A stretch of 16,641 bases of DNA from Acidimicrobiaceae bacterium (GTDB taxonomy: Bacteria; Actinomycetota; Acidimicrobiia; Acidimicrobiales; Ilumatobacteraceae). The stretch spans positions 1-16,641 of the forward strand of contig CANLHV010000017.1 of NCBI GenBank assembly GCA_947490975.1, read 5' to 3'. The position numbers were made by a program, and so were the translations under genes. The notes beneath the pieces are model-generated. The model did no database searches. It worked only from the letters and a program-made list of their open reading frames with translations, and was not told where the DNA came from. Each line of letters starts with the position of its first letter. Position 1 is the stretch's first letter. Positions 5,471-13,182 of the stretch are shown piece by piece.

Positions 5471-8392
5471 TCAGACGCGCTCAACCTCTTTAAGGTCGTA
5501 AGTTTCGATTATGTCGCCCGGCTTCAAATCTTGGAAGTCTGTCAGGCTGATGCCGCATTCAAAACCTTCGCGCACTTCTTTGACGTCGTCTTTGAAGCGG
5601 CGCAGTGTGTTGATGTTGCCCTTCCAAATGATTGTGCCGTCGCGCAAGAATCGCACACGCGAACCGCGGGTGATTACACCAGACACAACCGAACAGCCCG
5701 CAACCGCACCAACCTTTGGCGCCTTGAAGACTTCGCGCACTTCGGCTTCGCCCGTGACAACTTCGACAAACTCTGGGGCGAGCATGCCCTTCATCGCCTT
5801 TTCGATATCTTCGAGCAGCTTGTAAATAATTTCGTAGGTGCGAATTTCGACACCTTCTTTTTCGGCAAGTTCACGAATTTTGCGATCTGGTCGAACATTG
5901 AAGCCGATCAAAGTTGCGTTAGTCGCTGCAGCCAACGAAATATCGTTCTCGGTTATCGTGCCAACACCACGATGCACGAACGCCGCGCGCACGTCATCGC
6001 GCTCGAGTTTGCGCAAACTCTCGGTAACCGCTTCGAGCGAACCGTGCACATCGGCCTTGACAATTACGTTCAATGTCGCGATCTCGCCTGCTTGAATCTG
6101 AGTGAAAATATCTTCGAGTTTCACACCGCGCTGCACACGTGCGTCGCCGCGTTGGTTCATCGCTCTGAAACGTTGTTCGCGAGCGCCAGCAACCGTTCGA
6201 GCAGTGCGCTCATCTGGCGCTGATCTGAATTCTTCACCTGCACCAGGCACAGCCGACAGACCTAAAACTTGCACAGGCGCCGAAGGCCCAACTTCTTTGA
6301 CTTGCTCGCCTCGGTCGTTAATAAGAGCTCGCACTTTGCCCCACGCTGCACCAGCAACAATCGGGTCGCCAACTTTTAGCGTGCCCTTGTCAACCAAAAT
6401 TGTGGCCACTGGTCCGCGACCGACATCGAGTTGCGCTTCAAGCACCACACCTTTGGCGCGACCTGTTGGGTTTGCTATGAGTTCTTCGAGTTCGGCGACA
6501 ACATTCAACTGATCGAGCAAATCGTCGATGCCTAGGCCGCTTTGTGCCGACATCTCGACAACGATCGTGTCGCCACCCCACGCTTCTGGTGTCAACTGCT
6601 GCTCAGCCAAACCGGCCAGCACGCGCTGCACATCGGCATTTTGTTTGTCGATCTTGTTCAACGCAACCACAATCGGCACATCAGCAACACGAGCATGATT
6701 GATCGCTTCAATTGTTTGCGGCATCACACCGTCGTCTGCAGCAACAACCAGCACAACGATGTCGGTTACACCGGCACCACGCGCGCGCATCTTGGTGAAA
6801 GCAGCGTGACCAGGTGTGTCAATGAAAGTAATTTTCTTGCCGTCGCGTTCAATTTGATATGCACCGATGTGTTGCGTGATGCCACCAGCCTCGCCTGCGA
6901 CAACGTTTGCGTTGCGAATTTTGTCGAGCAACGTCGTCTTACCGTGGTCAACGTGGCCCATGATCGTGATGATCGGTGGTCGTGTTGCTTGCAACTCTGG
7001 CGTGTCGTCGTCAGAGTCATCGAACATCGCTTGCAACTCGAGCTCTTCTTGTTGACCTGGGTCAACAAGCAAAATCTCTGCGCCGATTTCGAGTGCGAAT
7101 AATTCCATTTGTTCGTCGACAAGTGTCATCGTCGCCGTCACCATTTCGCCGTGCTCAAGCAAGAAGCGAACAACGTCAGCTGGTGTGCGATTTAATTTCG
7201 GCGCAAATTCTTGCGACGAGCAACCACGTTCGATTACAACAATGCCTTCTGGCGGCGGTGTCGCACTCGGTGTATAACTTGTCGGCGCTTGTGGTAACTG
7301 CTCGTCAAATTCGCGACGACGCTCACCACGAGTTTTTTTGCGAGGGCCACGTCGCTGACCGCCACCTGGTCCACGACCGCCACCCGGACGACCGCCCGGA
7401 CCCGACGGACTGCTGCGACCAAGCGCTGTACCACGACCGCCTGTCGGCGCACCCGGACGCCCCGCACCTGGGCCACGACCCGGCGCGCCACGATCTGGAG
7501 AAGTACGACCACCCGAACCAGCCGGACCACGACCAAGTTGCGACGCCGGAATTCGGCCGGTGCGTGCATTCGTCGAAGTTGTGCCAGTGCGTTGCGGCCC
7601 GCGATTAAACGGCGGACGCGTCACGCCACCTTCTGGTCGGCGCGCAACTGGCGGTGGCGGTATTGGTCGTGACGAACCTGGCGGTGGCGGTATCGGTCGC
7701 GAACCAGGTGTGCCTGGTCGCGCACCCGGCGCACCCGGCGGTGGCGGCTGTGTTGGTCGCGTCGGTTGTTGTGTCGGCGCACTCGCGGCTGGCGCTTGCG
7801 GTTGGGCCGCTGGTCGAACTGGTTGTGGTTGCAACGGTTGAATCGGTCGCGCAGGTGCAGGTCGCACTGCTGGCGCAACGTTCGTAACAATGCCAGGCCT
7901 ATTTGGCTGAGCGGATGAAACTACGCGGCCCGCACCACCATCACCCTCGCGCGGCGCCATGTCATCGCCTTGCAAACCCGAAGTCGTTGATATCGCTGGT
8001 GTCGCTGATGTCGCCGAAGCTTCAACTGCGTCAGTCGCAACGTCAACTGTTGCTGCGTCGTCATCTGCGCCAACTTTTTTCGCGGCAACTTTCTTCGCGC
8101 CGGCAACTTTTTTAGCGCCAGCAACTTTCTTTGCGCCAGCTTCTTTTTTCGCGCCAGCGACTTTTTTCGCTGCTGCTTTTTTGACCGGCTTGTCAGAAAC
8201 TTCTTCTGGCTGCACATCGCGCATCAACCCTTCGCGCTCGGCACGCGCACGAATGCGATCTGCCTGAGCATCGATAACAGTCGACGATGGACCCTTTACA
8301 CCAATGCCAAGTTTTCCGCTGAGGTCAATGACCTCGGCGTTGGTCATTCCGAGTTCTTTAGCGATCTCGTGAACGCGTTTGGCTTTTGGCAA
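5471..8392 (-). CDS. infB: Translation initiation factor IF-2
   Basis: A 973-residue GTPase that places initiator tRNA on the 30S subunit and promotes 50S joining. Domains in order: IF2_N at 1-55, Lys/Ala repeats at about 71-107, a Pro-, Gly- and Arg-rich disordered stretch at about 165-365, a second IF2_N-like domain at about 383-450, then the G domain from about 470. The G motifs are GHVDHGKT (479-486), DTPGH (525-529), NKID (579-582) and SAQSG (615-619). Domains II, III and the C-terminal fMet-tRNA-binding domain follow to the end. The start is TTG at 8392, five bases after the nusA stop, with GAGAGG (8402-8407) inside the end of nusA as ribosome site. In most bacteria ylxR separates nusA and infB and rbfA follows; neither is present. 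The length is large but normal for actinobacteria with extended N-termini. Confidence 0.98.
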   Translation of the reverse strand: MPKAKRVHEIAKELGMTNAEVIDLSGKLGIGVKGPSSTVIDAQADRIRARAEREGLMRDVQPEEVSDKPVKKAAAKKVAGAKKEAGAKKVAGAKKVAGAKKVAAKKVGADDDAATVDVATDAVEASATSATPAISTTSGLQGDDMAPREGDGGAGRVVSSAQPNRPGIVTNVAPAVRPAPARPIQPLQPQPVRPAAQPQAPAASAPTQQPTRPTQPPPPGAPGARPGTPGSRPIPPPPGSSRPIPPPPVARRPEGGVTRPPFNRGPQRTGTTSTNARTGRIPASQLGRGPAGSGGRTSPDRGAPGRGPGAGRPGAPTGGRGTALGRSSPSGPGGRPGGGRGPGGGQRRGPRKKTRGERRREFDEQLPQAPTSYTPSATPPPEGIVVIERGCSSQEFAPKLNRTPADVVRFLLEHGEMVTATMTLVDEQMELFALEIGAEILLVDPGQQEELELQAMFDDSDDDTPELQATRPPIITIMGHVDHGKTTLLDKIRNANVVAGEAGGITQHIGAYQIERDGKKITFIDTPGHAAFTKMRARGAGVTDIVVLVVAADDGVMPQTIEAINHARVADVPIVVALNKIDKQNADVQRVLAGLAEQQLTPEAWGGDTIVVEMSAQSGLGIDDLLDQLNVVAELEELIANPTGRAKGVVLEAQLDVGRGPVATILVDKGTLKVGDPIVAGAAWGKVRALINDRGEQVKEVGPSAPVQVLGLSAVPGAGEEFRSAPDERTARTVAGAREQRFRAMNQRGDARVQRGVKLEDIFTQIQAGEIATLNVIVKADVHGSLEAVTESLRKLERDDVRAAFVHRGVGTITENDISLAAATNATLIGFNVRPDRKIRELAEKEGVEIRTYEIIYKLLEDIEKAMKGMLAPEFVEVVTGEAEVREVFKAPKVGAVAGCSVVSGVITRGSRVRFLRDGTIIWKGNINTLRRFKDDVKEVREGFECGISLTDFQDLKPGDIIETYDLKEVERV
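7298..7900 (-). repeat. Pro/Gly/Arg-rich disordered segment of IF-2
   Basis: About 200 residues of low complexity. A proline-rich half comes first (RPIQPLQPQPVRP, then RPIPPPPGS and RPIPPPPVA as a tandem pair). A Gly/Arg half follows (GRGPGAGRPGAPTGGRG, GGRPGGGRGPGGGQRRGPRKK). It is strongly basic and should be unstructured, possibly contacting RNA. Overlapping open frames on the other strand here are artefacts of the skewed composition. Confidence 0.8.
8072..8182 (-). repeat. Lys/Ala tandem repeats (AKKVAG-type) in IF-2
   Basis: Residues 71-107 of IF-2 contain near-tandem six-residue units AKKVAG, AKKEAG, AKKVAG, AKKVAG, AKKVAA (18-bp DNA period). The segment resembles the basic tails of actinobacterial DNA-binding proteins such as HupB and suggests electrostatic contact with nucleic acid. 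Codon variation between units shows this is an older repeat and not a fresh slippage product. Confidence 0.85.
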
Positions 8393-8397
8393 AGTGT

Positions 8398-9561
8398 TTA
8401 GCCTCTCGAACTTTCTGCGGCGCCACCTGATTGAGCAGCAACTTGTTCTTGACTGAGAATCGAACCATCAGCGGCATGCCATTCCATTGCGCCGGTCTCG
8501 ATGTTCGTCTTCCATTCGCCTTCTGCATACATCGTTTCGGTTGTCGCAGCTTCGGCAGGTCGACGCACAACTGCGTTGCCCTCGGCAGCAGCCTCTGACT
8601 CGCTCTTAATGTCGATGCGCACGCCTGTTAGACGAGCAGCAAGAGTTGCGTTCACGCCCATCTTGCCAATTGCCAACGACAACTGAAAGTCAGGCACGAT
8701 TACATCGGCTTGAGTTTCGTCTGGGCTCAGTCGAACTTCGCTGACCTTGGCTGGCGACATCGCTTTGGCGATGAAGTCACGCTTGTCTTCGCTGAAAGGA
8801 ATGATGTCGACTTTTTCGCCGCGCAATTCGTTTACGACCATGCGCACTCGACCACCGCGAGCACCTACACAGGCGCCAACTGGGTCAATCGCTTTATCGT
8901 TCGACCAAACTGCGATCTTTGTTCGTTGTCCCGGTTCGCGAGCGCACGACTTGATTTCGACGATGCGATCGGCAATCTCAGGCACTTCCATTTCGAACAG
9001 ACGCATGATCAAACCAGGGTGTGTTCGGCTGACAACAATTTGCGGGCCCTTCGGTGTGCGACGCACTTCAACGATGTATGCCTTCAAACGAGCATTTGGC
9101 TCGCGAGTTTCGCCGAGTACTTGCTCTGCTTGTGGCAACAACGCTTCAACTCGACCCAAGTCAAGCAGCGTGTATCGAGTGTCTGTTTTTTGCACAGCGC
9201 CCGAAACAATGTCGCCTTCGCGGTTGGCGTACTCTTCGAACTTGCGCTCGCGCTCTACTTCGCGAATTCTCTGGCTCATCACCTGTCGGAAGGTCACCGC
9301 AGCAATTCGGCCTAATTCGTCTTTCTTCGGCGTGTCATCACGCTCGTTGATCCAGTTGCCGTCGTCATCAACGTCGTATGCGGTGAAGGTGATGTCCATG
9401 TTGTCTGGGTTGATGCCCACGATCACTTCATCGGCTGCGCCTTGACGCTTTTTGTAGGCGGTCGCCAACGCCTCGACGAGCACCTGCAACAGTGCGTCGA
9501 TTGAAATACCTCGGTCTGCTGCGAGCATGCGCAGCGCTTCTGACATGTCTAAGTTGCTCAT
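8398..9561 (-). CDS. nusA: Transcription termination/antitermination factor NusA
   Basis: A 387-residue RNA polymerase-binding factor that controls pausing, intrinsic termination and antitermination. It has the N-terminal polymerase-binding domain (1 to about 112), an S1 domain (about 115-180, with GDIVSGAVQKTD and GPQIVVSRTHPGL), KH1 (about 185-280, with DPVGACVGARGGRV) and KH2 (about 285-345, with LAIGKMGVNATLAARLTG). No acidic repeats of the E. coli type are present. Instead there is a tail of about 65 residues ending in polar Ser/Gly/Ala, including an unusual EGEWKTNIETGAMEW stretch. That is longer than I expect for actinobacterial NusA. The ATG overlaps the rimP TGA (ATGA) and has GGAGG at 9572-9576, so it is translationally coupled to rimP. 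The rimP leader hairpin may be its feedback target. Confidence 0.97.
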   Translation of the reverse strand: MSNLDMSEALRMLAADRGISIDALLQVLVEALATAYKKRQGAADEVIVGINPDNMDITFTAYDVDDDGNWINERDDTPKKDELGRIAAVTFRQVMSQRIREVERERKFEEYANREGDIVSGAVQKTDTRYTLLDLGRVEALLPQAEQVLGETREPNARLKAYIVEVRRTPKGPQIVVSRTHPGLIMRLFEMEVPEIADRIVEIKSCAREPGQRTKIAVWSNDKAIDPVGACVGARGGRVRMVVNELRGEKVDIIPFSEDKRDFIAKAMSPAKVSEVRLSPDETQADVIVPDFQLSLAIGKMGVNATLAARLTGVRIDIKSESEAAAEGNAVVRRPAEAATTETMYAEGEWKTNIETGAMEWHAADGSILSQEQVAAQSGGAAESSRG

Positions 9562-10130
9562 GATGCTTTCGCCTCCATTTTGTTTGCACTCTTTTTCTTT
9601 GAGTGACGAGCATCTTCTTTTGATGTCGTCGCTAATTCAAAAACTGTTTTCGCACGATCGATTTCGATATGTTTGATCGCAACTTCAGCGCCGTCTTCTT
9701 TGCGCACGACGATTTGTTTGTCGTCGGCACCAGCGAGAACACCGTGCACGCGTCGCTCACCAGTCAGATCATGTGGTGCGGTCAATCGCACGCTGACAAC
9801 TTTGTTGATTTCGCGCTCAAAATGTCGCGGCAATCGCAAGTTGCGCTCAAGACCTGGGCTTGTCACTTCGAGTGTGTATCGACCAGGCACGGGCTCGGCG
9901 TGGTCGAACTCGCGTGAAACCAAACGGGTCAATAGTCCGATCTTTTCGAGATCGACGCCAGCAGGCTTGCCGTTTTCGCCAATCAAACCTGGCTTCGTGT
10001 CGACAACAACTCGCACAATGCCACTGACAAATTCGAGGTCATAGAGGTCAAGGCCGAGATCGCTAACGATTGGCGTGACAATTTCGCTGATGCGTGTAAG
10101 CACTGCGCTCTCGGTCGTATTCTGCGTCAT
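9558..10130 (-). CDS. rimP: Ribosome maturation factor RimP
   Basis: A 190-residue protein needed for 30S subunit maturation. The N-terminal alpha/beta domain runs to about 100 and contains the family signature EVTSPGLERNL (88-98). The C-terminal SH3-like domain (about 105-168) has RVHGVLAGADD and ends in a lysine-rich tail (HSKKKSANKMEAKAS). The frame stays open upstream to a start-like codon near 10271. The ATG at 10130 is right because it begins the conserved region and has AAAGGAG at 10140-10146 with nine-base spacing. It is the first gene of the run rimP-nusA-infB and overlaps nusA by four bases. No tRNA gene precedes it, unlike in E. coli. Confidence 0.95.
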   Translation of the reverse strand: MTQNTTESAVLTRISEIVTPIVSDLGLDLYDLEFVSGIVRVVVDTKPGLIGENGKPAGVDLEKIGLLTRLVSREFDHAEPVPGRYTLEVTSPGLERNLRLPRHFEREINKVVSVRLTAPHDLTGERRVHGVLAGADDKQIVVRKEDGAEVAIKHIEIDRAKTVFELATTSKEDARHSKKKSANKMEAKAS

Positions 10131-10139
10131 TAGATATCT

Positions 10140-10146
10140 CTCCTTT
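10140..10146 (-). promoter_or_regulatory. Ribosome binding site of rimP
   Basis: AAAGGAG on the minus strand, nine bases before the ATG at 10130. It fixes the start and rules out the 47-residue upstream extension of the open frame. Confidence 0.85.
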
Positions 10147-10183
10147 CTCTCAATAATCAATACAAAATCACCATCAAATAGCC

Positions 10184-10201
10184 GTTTTGGCGAACCAAAA
10201 C
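10184..10201 (-). promoter_or_regulatory. UUCG-loop hairpin in the rimP leader
   Basis: A perfect 7-bp inverted repeat, arms 10184-10190 and 10195-10201, with a four-base loop. Read towards rimP it is GTTTTGG, TTCG, CCAAAAC. It lies between the terminator-like hairpin and the rimP ribosome site. No T-run follows, so it is not a terminator itself. It could be a pause site, an RNA stabiliser or a protein-binding element. Confidence 0.6.
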
Positions 10202-10213
10202 AACACCCGATAG

Positions 10214-10253
10214 AGAACAAAAGGCGTGGGCCGAAACCCACGCCTTCGGTTCT
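10214..10253 (-). terminator. Terminator-like hairpin in the rimP leader (putative attenuator)
   Basis: A perfect 10-bp inverted repeat, arms 10221-10230 and 10237-10246, with a six-base loop. The core GGCGTGGG pairs with CCCACGCC. An outer 5-bp pairing (10214-10218 with 10249-10253) continues after a two-base mismatch. Read on the minus strand the stem is followed by TTTTGTTCT, a fair U-tract; on the plus strand the following TTCGGTTCT is poorer. No gene ends upstream in the minus direction, so the element lies in the 5' leader of rimP-nusA-infB. In Bacillus subtilis the nusA operon is known to be feedback-controlled by NusA-stimulated termination in its leader, and this has the same placement. 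Confidence 0.7.
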
Positions 10254-10275
10254 TAGAACTTTAAAGGTCATCTCA

Positions 10276-10281
10276 AGTATA
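10276..10281 (-). promoter_or_regulatory. Possible -10 element of the rimP operon promoter
   Basis: TATACT on the minus strand. A start a few bases downstream (about 10268) would give a leader of roughly 140 bases containing both hairpins. No convincing -35 box lies 16-18 bases upstream, so the call rests on the -10 match and position only. The opposing proS promoter must lie in the same region, but I cannot place it. Confidence 0.3.
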
Positions 10282-10326
10282 GGGGTTTTAGTAAAGTTTT
10301 CGTGAGGCGCTATTCAATGCGCTACG

Positions 10327-10334
10327 AGGTGAGG
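10327..10334 (+). promoter_or_regulatory. Ribosome binding site of proS
   Basis: AGGTGAGG ends four bases before GTG 10339. It supports that start over the ATG at 10351, which would be 16 bases away. Confidence 0.7.
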
Positions 10335-10338
10335 CCCT

Positions 10339-12111
10339 GTGATTTTGCGTATGTCAACTATGTTTTTGCGGACATTACGCGATGATCCTGTCGATGCTGA
10401 AGTGCCAAGTCATCGCCTATTGGTACGCGCGGGATACATTCGTCGCGCTTCGCCAGGTGGTTATACATGGTTGCCTCTTGGTTTGCGAACGTTAAATCGC
10501 GTTGCAACGATTGTTCGCGAAGAAATGGATGCAATCGGCGCGCAAGAAGTGCACTTTCCGGCAATGTTGCCTCGCGAGCCTTATGAGACAACAGGTCGTT
10601 GGACAGATTACGGTCCGAATTTGTTTCGCTTGCAAGATCGTCGCGGCGTCGATTATCTGCTCGGCCCAACACACGAAGAAATGTTCACGCTATTAGTGAA
10701 AGATCTTTACAGCAGTTACAAAGATTTGCCGCTCTGGCTTTATCAAATTCAAACAAAGTTTCGCGATGAGGCTCGCCCACGCGCAGGTTTGTTGCGCGGT
10801 CGCGAATTCTTGATGAAAGATTCTTATAGTTTCGACATTGATCAAGATGGTCTGCAACGCAGTTACGACGCACATCGCGCCGCATACTTGCGAACTTTCG
10901 ATCGATTGGGTTTGCCATATGCAGTCGTCTCGGCGATGTCGGGTGCAATGGGCGGTTCAGCATCAGAAGAGTTTTTGTTTCCGTGCGAATCAGGTGAAGA
11001 TACTTTCGTCAGTTGCACGAAGTGCGACTATGCAGCCAACACCGAAGCGGTTCGCGTCGGCGAGCCAGCGAAAATTGACTTTGCGAGTTTTGCCGCTGCA
11101 GTTGTGCACGACACACCTGCGACACCAACAATTGCGACGCTTGTCGATTTATTTAACTCTCGCGCAGATCTAAAACGCGGCGACCGCGTCTGGACTGCCG
11201 CCGACACACTCAAAAATGTTGTCGTCAATTTGCGTCACCCCGATGGTCGCATCGAGCCACTCGCGGTCGGCGTGCCCGGTGATCGCGACGTCGACCTCAA
11301 GCGTCTCGAAGCACAAGTTGCACCTGCTGAAATCGTCGACTTCACCGAAGAAGATTTTGCTAAAAACAAAAATCTCGTCAAGGGCTACATCGGGCCGACC
11401 GCGCTCGGCGAAAAGAATGCGAGTGGCATTCGATATTTGCTCGATCGCAGCATTGCCATCGGCAGCGCGTGGATAACCGGCGCCAATGCGCCGGGTAGAC
11501 ACGTTGCCGGTCTCGTATACGGCCGAGATTTTTCATGCGACGGCGTTGTTGACGCTGCCGATGTGCGTGACGGCGACCCATGTCCGAAATGCAGCGCGAA
11601 ACTTCACATTCGCCGCGGCATCGAGATCGGTCACGTGTTTCAACTCGGTCGCAAATACGCCGAAGCACTCGGGCTCACAGTGCTCGATCAAAATGGCAAG
11701 ACCCAAGTTGTCACGATGGGCTCATATGGCATCGGTGTTTCGCGTGCAGTTGCTGCAATCGCCGAAGCAAATCACGACGAACTCGGTCTTAAGTGGCCGA
11801 CTGCTGTTTCACCAGCCGATGTACACATAGTTATCGCCGGCAAACCAGGTGATGAAACTGCAGGCGCTGGCGAAAAACTTGCCGAAGAACTCAGCGCCAA
11901 AAATATGACTGTTATTCTTGACGATCGCAAAGGTGTTTCGCCTGGTGTGCGATTTAAAGACGCCGAACTAATCGGCACGCCACGCATCATCATCGCTGGT
12001 CGTGGCGTCGCGACGGGCGTTGTTGAAGTTCGCGATCGTCGCGCAGGCACTGCTAGCGAGATTGCACTCGCTGATGCTGCTGATTATGTCGCCAAAATGC
12101 CAGCAACCTAA
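10339..12111 (+). CDS. proS: Prolyl-tRNA synthetase (bacterial type with editing insert)
   Basis: A 590-residue class II aminoacyl-tRNA synthetase that charges tRNA-Pro. The catalytic core shows RAGYIRRASPGGYTWLPLG (30-48), the GPTHEE loop (109-114), motif 2 FRDEARPRAGLLRGREF (141-157) with MKDSYSFD after it, and motif 3 GSYGIGVSR (461-469). Between motifs 2 and 3 lies the long editing insertion (about 235-405), which hydrolyses mischarged tRNA. It is flanked by two CxxC pairs (C226/C229 and C415/C418) that could bind zinc. The anticodon-binding domain fills about 490-590. GTG 10339 is chosen on the ribosome site and the MSTMFLRTLRDDPVDAEV start typical of the family. It diverges from rimP across a 208-base region and leads a close run with manA and the SGNH hydrolase gene. 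Confidence 0.97.
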   Translation: MILRMSTMFLRTLRDDPVDAEVPSHRLLVRAGYIRRASPGGYTWLPLGLRTLNRVATIVREEMDAIGAQEVHFPAMLPREPYETTGRWTDYGPNLFRLQDRRGVDYLLGPTHEEMFTLLVKDLYSSYKDLPLWLYQIQTKFRDEARPRAGLLRGREFLMKDSYSFDIDQDGLQRSYDAHRAAYLRTFDRLGLPYAVVSAMSGAMGGSASEEFLFPCESGEDTFVSCTKCDYAANTEAVRVGEPAKIDFASFAAAVVHDTPATPTIATLVDLFNSRADLKRGDRVWTAADTLKNVVVNLRHPDGRIEPLAVGVPGDRDVDLKRLEAQVAPAEIVDFTEEDFAKNKNLVKGYIGPTALGEKNASGIRYLLDRSIAIGSAWITGANAPGRHVAGLVYGRDFSCDGVVDAADVRDGDPCPKCSAKLHIRRGIEIGHVFQLGRKYAEALGLTVLDQNGKTQVVTMGSYGIGVSRAVAAIAEANHDELGLKWPTAVSPADVHIVIAGKPGDETAGAGEKLAEELSAKNMTVILDDRKGVSPGVRFKDAELIGTPRIIIAGRGVATGVVEVRDRRAGTASEIALADAADYVAKMPAT

Positions 12112-12126
12112 GAGACTCACCAACAA

Positions 12127-13161
12127 ATGCCAACACGACTCTCGCCCGCACTAAAAAATTACGACTGGGGCGACATCATCGCTCTTCCAGATTTCACGGG
12201 TCAGCCAAGAGACGCCAAGCCGTGGGCAGAACTTTGGTTCGGCACACATCCCGACGGTCAAGCAACAGTGCAAACCGGCAACGGCAACAGTCGCCTTTCA
12301 GAAATCGTCGGCGAACTTTCGTTTTTGGTCAAACTCATCGCGGTTGCCAAACCACTTTCAATTCAAACGCATCCAACAATTGCGCAGGCTCAGGCTGGTT
12401 TTGCTCGCGAAAATAATCTCGGCATCAATCGTGCAGCATTTAATCGCGTCTATCGCGACACCAATTCGAAACCAGAGTTACTTTGTGCACTTAGCGACTT
12501 TGAGATGCTTTGTGGGTTTGCGCCAATCGAGCAGTCGCTTGCACTCGCCGAAACCAACGGATGGCTCGAACTCGCGCGACATTTGAAGCTGACGGGTTTA
12601 GCAAATACCGTGCGCTGGGCACTCGAAGAGAAAAATCATAAGACGCCAACAAATTTGCCTAATTATCTGCGGGTGATCGGCGAACTTTACGCCAACACTG
12701 GCGGCGTTTACGTCGCATTATTGATGAATCACATCACGCTCAAACCCGGCCAGGCGATGTTCTTAGAGCCGGGCAACGTGCATTCATATTTAAGTGGTCT
12801 GGCTGTCGAAGTTATGTCGAGCAGTGACAATGTCATGCGCGCCGCATTCACCACCAAACACGTCGACCTTCAAGAGTTTTTTGCGACAGCCAAAATTGAT
12901 TCGCATTTGCCAACACAAGTCACGCAGCACAATTCGTCAACAAACAAAGTTGATTACGAGATTCAAAACGCACCGTTTAGTGTGCAAAAAATCACTGCAG
13001 ATAGCGCCATGACTATTCAGGCCAATCACGAGGTAGAACTATGTTTATGTGTGCAAGGTCATTCGGGTGATTTGCATCAAGGTCAAGCCTGCATTTTGCG
13101 CCAGCATGAAGTGCTGCAACTCGAAAAAGACTCAGTCGTCTTTCGCGTCTGGGGCAATTAG
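12127..13161 (+). CDS. manA: Mannose-6-phosphate isomerase, class I
   Basis: A 344-residue zinc enzyme converting fructose 6-phosphate and mannose 6-phosphate, feeding GDP-mannose and glycan synthesis. The type I cupin signatures are visible: NYDWGD (11-16), PWAELWFGTHPDG (32-44), LIAVAKPLSIQTHP (70-83) with zinc ligands Q80 and H82, NSKPELLCAL (113-122) with E117, and EPGNVHSYLSG (214-224) with H219. SSSDNVMRAAFTTKHVD (231-247) carries the conserved arginine region. The C-terminal cupin half is intact. The ATG comes 15 bases after the proS stop with only a weak AGAG upstream, so it is probably translated from the proS transcript. Confidence 0.93.
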   Translation: MPTRLSPALKNYDWGDIIALPDFTGQPRDAKPWAELWFGTHPDGQATVQTGNGNSRLSEIVGELSFLVKLIAVAKPLSIQTHPTIAQAQAGFARENNLGINRAAFNRVYRDTNSKPELLCALSDFEMLCGFAPIEQSLALAETNGWLELARHLKLTGLANTVRWALEEKNHKTPTNLPNYLRVIGELYANTGGVYVALLMNHITLKPGQAMFLEPGNVHSYLSGLAVEVMSSSDNVMRAAFTTKHVDLQEFFATAKIDSHLPTQVTQHNSSTNKVDYEIQNAPFSVQKITADSAMTIQANHEVELCLCVQGHSGDLHQGQACILRQHEVLQLEKDSVVFRVWGN

Positions 13162-13182
13162 TTTCACCGCAGGCTGTTTAAC

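Noticed and set aside
5531..6223. A 230-residue open frame on the plus strand opposite infB
   Set aside because: It lies fully antisense to the conserved IF-2 C-terminal domains, has no family resemblance and no ribosome site. It is a by-product of codon composition.
6976..7608. A 210-residue plus-strand open frame opposite the IF-2 low-complexity region
   Set aside because: The His/Asp/Arg-rich composition mirrors the GC-rich repeat on the coding strand. No start signal or homology is seen.
8072..8182. A CRISPR-like array in infB
   Set aside because: The 18-bp units have no unique spacers and encode an in-frame Lys/Ala repeat.
8710..9445. Two overlapping plus-strand open frames of 200 and more residues opposite nusA
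   Set aside because: Both are antisense to the intact S1/KH domains of NusA and have unlikely composition (one Cys/Phe-rich, one Arg/Ser-rich).
10214..10253. The leader hairpin as a plus-strand terminator or a tRNA-like structure
   Set aside because: No plus-strand gene precedes it, the U-tract is better on the minus strand, and there are no tRNA arms or TPsiC sequence.
10131..10271. A 47-residue N-terminal extension of RimP
   Set aside because: It covers the leader hairpins and has no family similarity, while the ATG at 10130 has a strong ribosome site.
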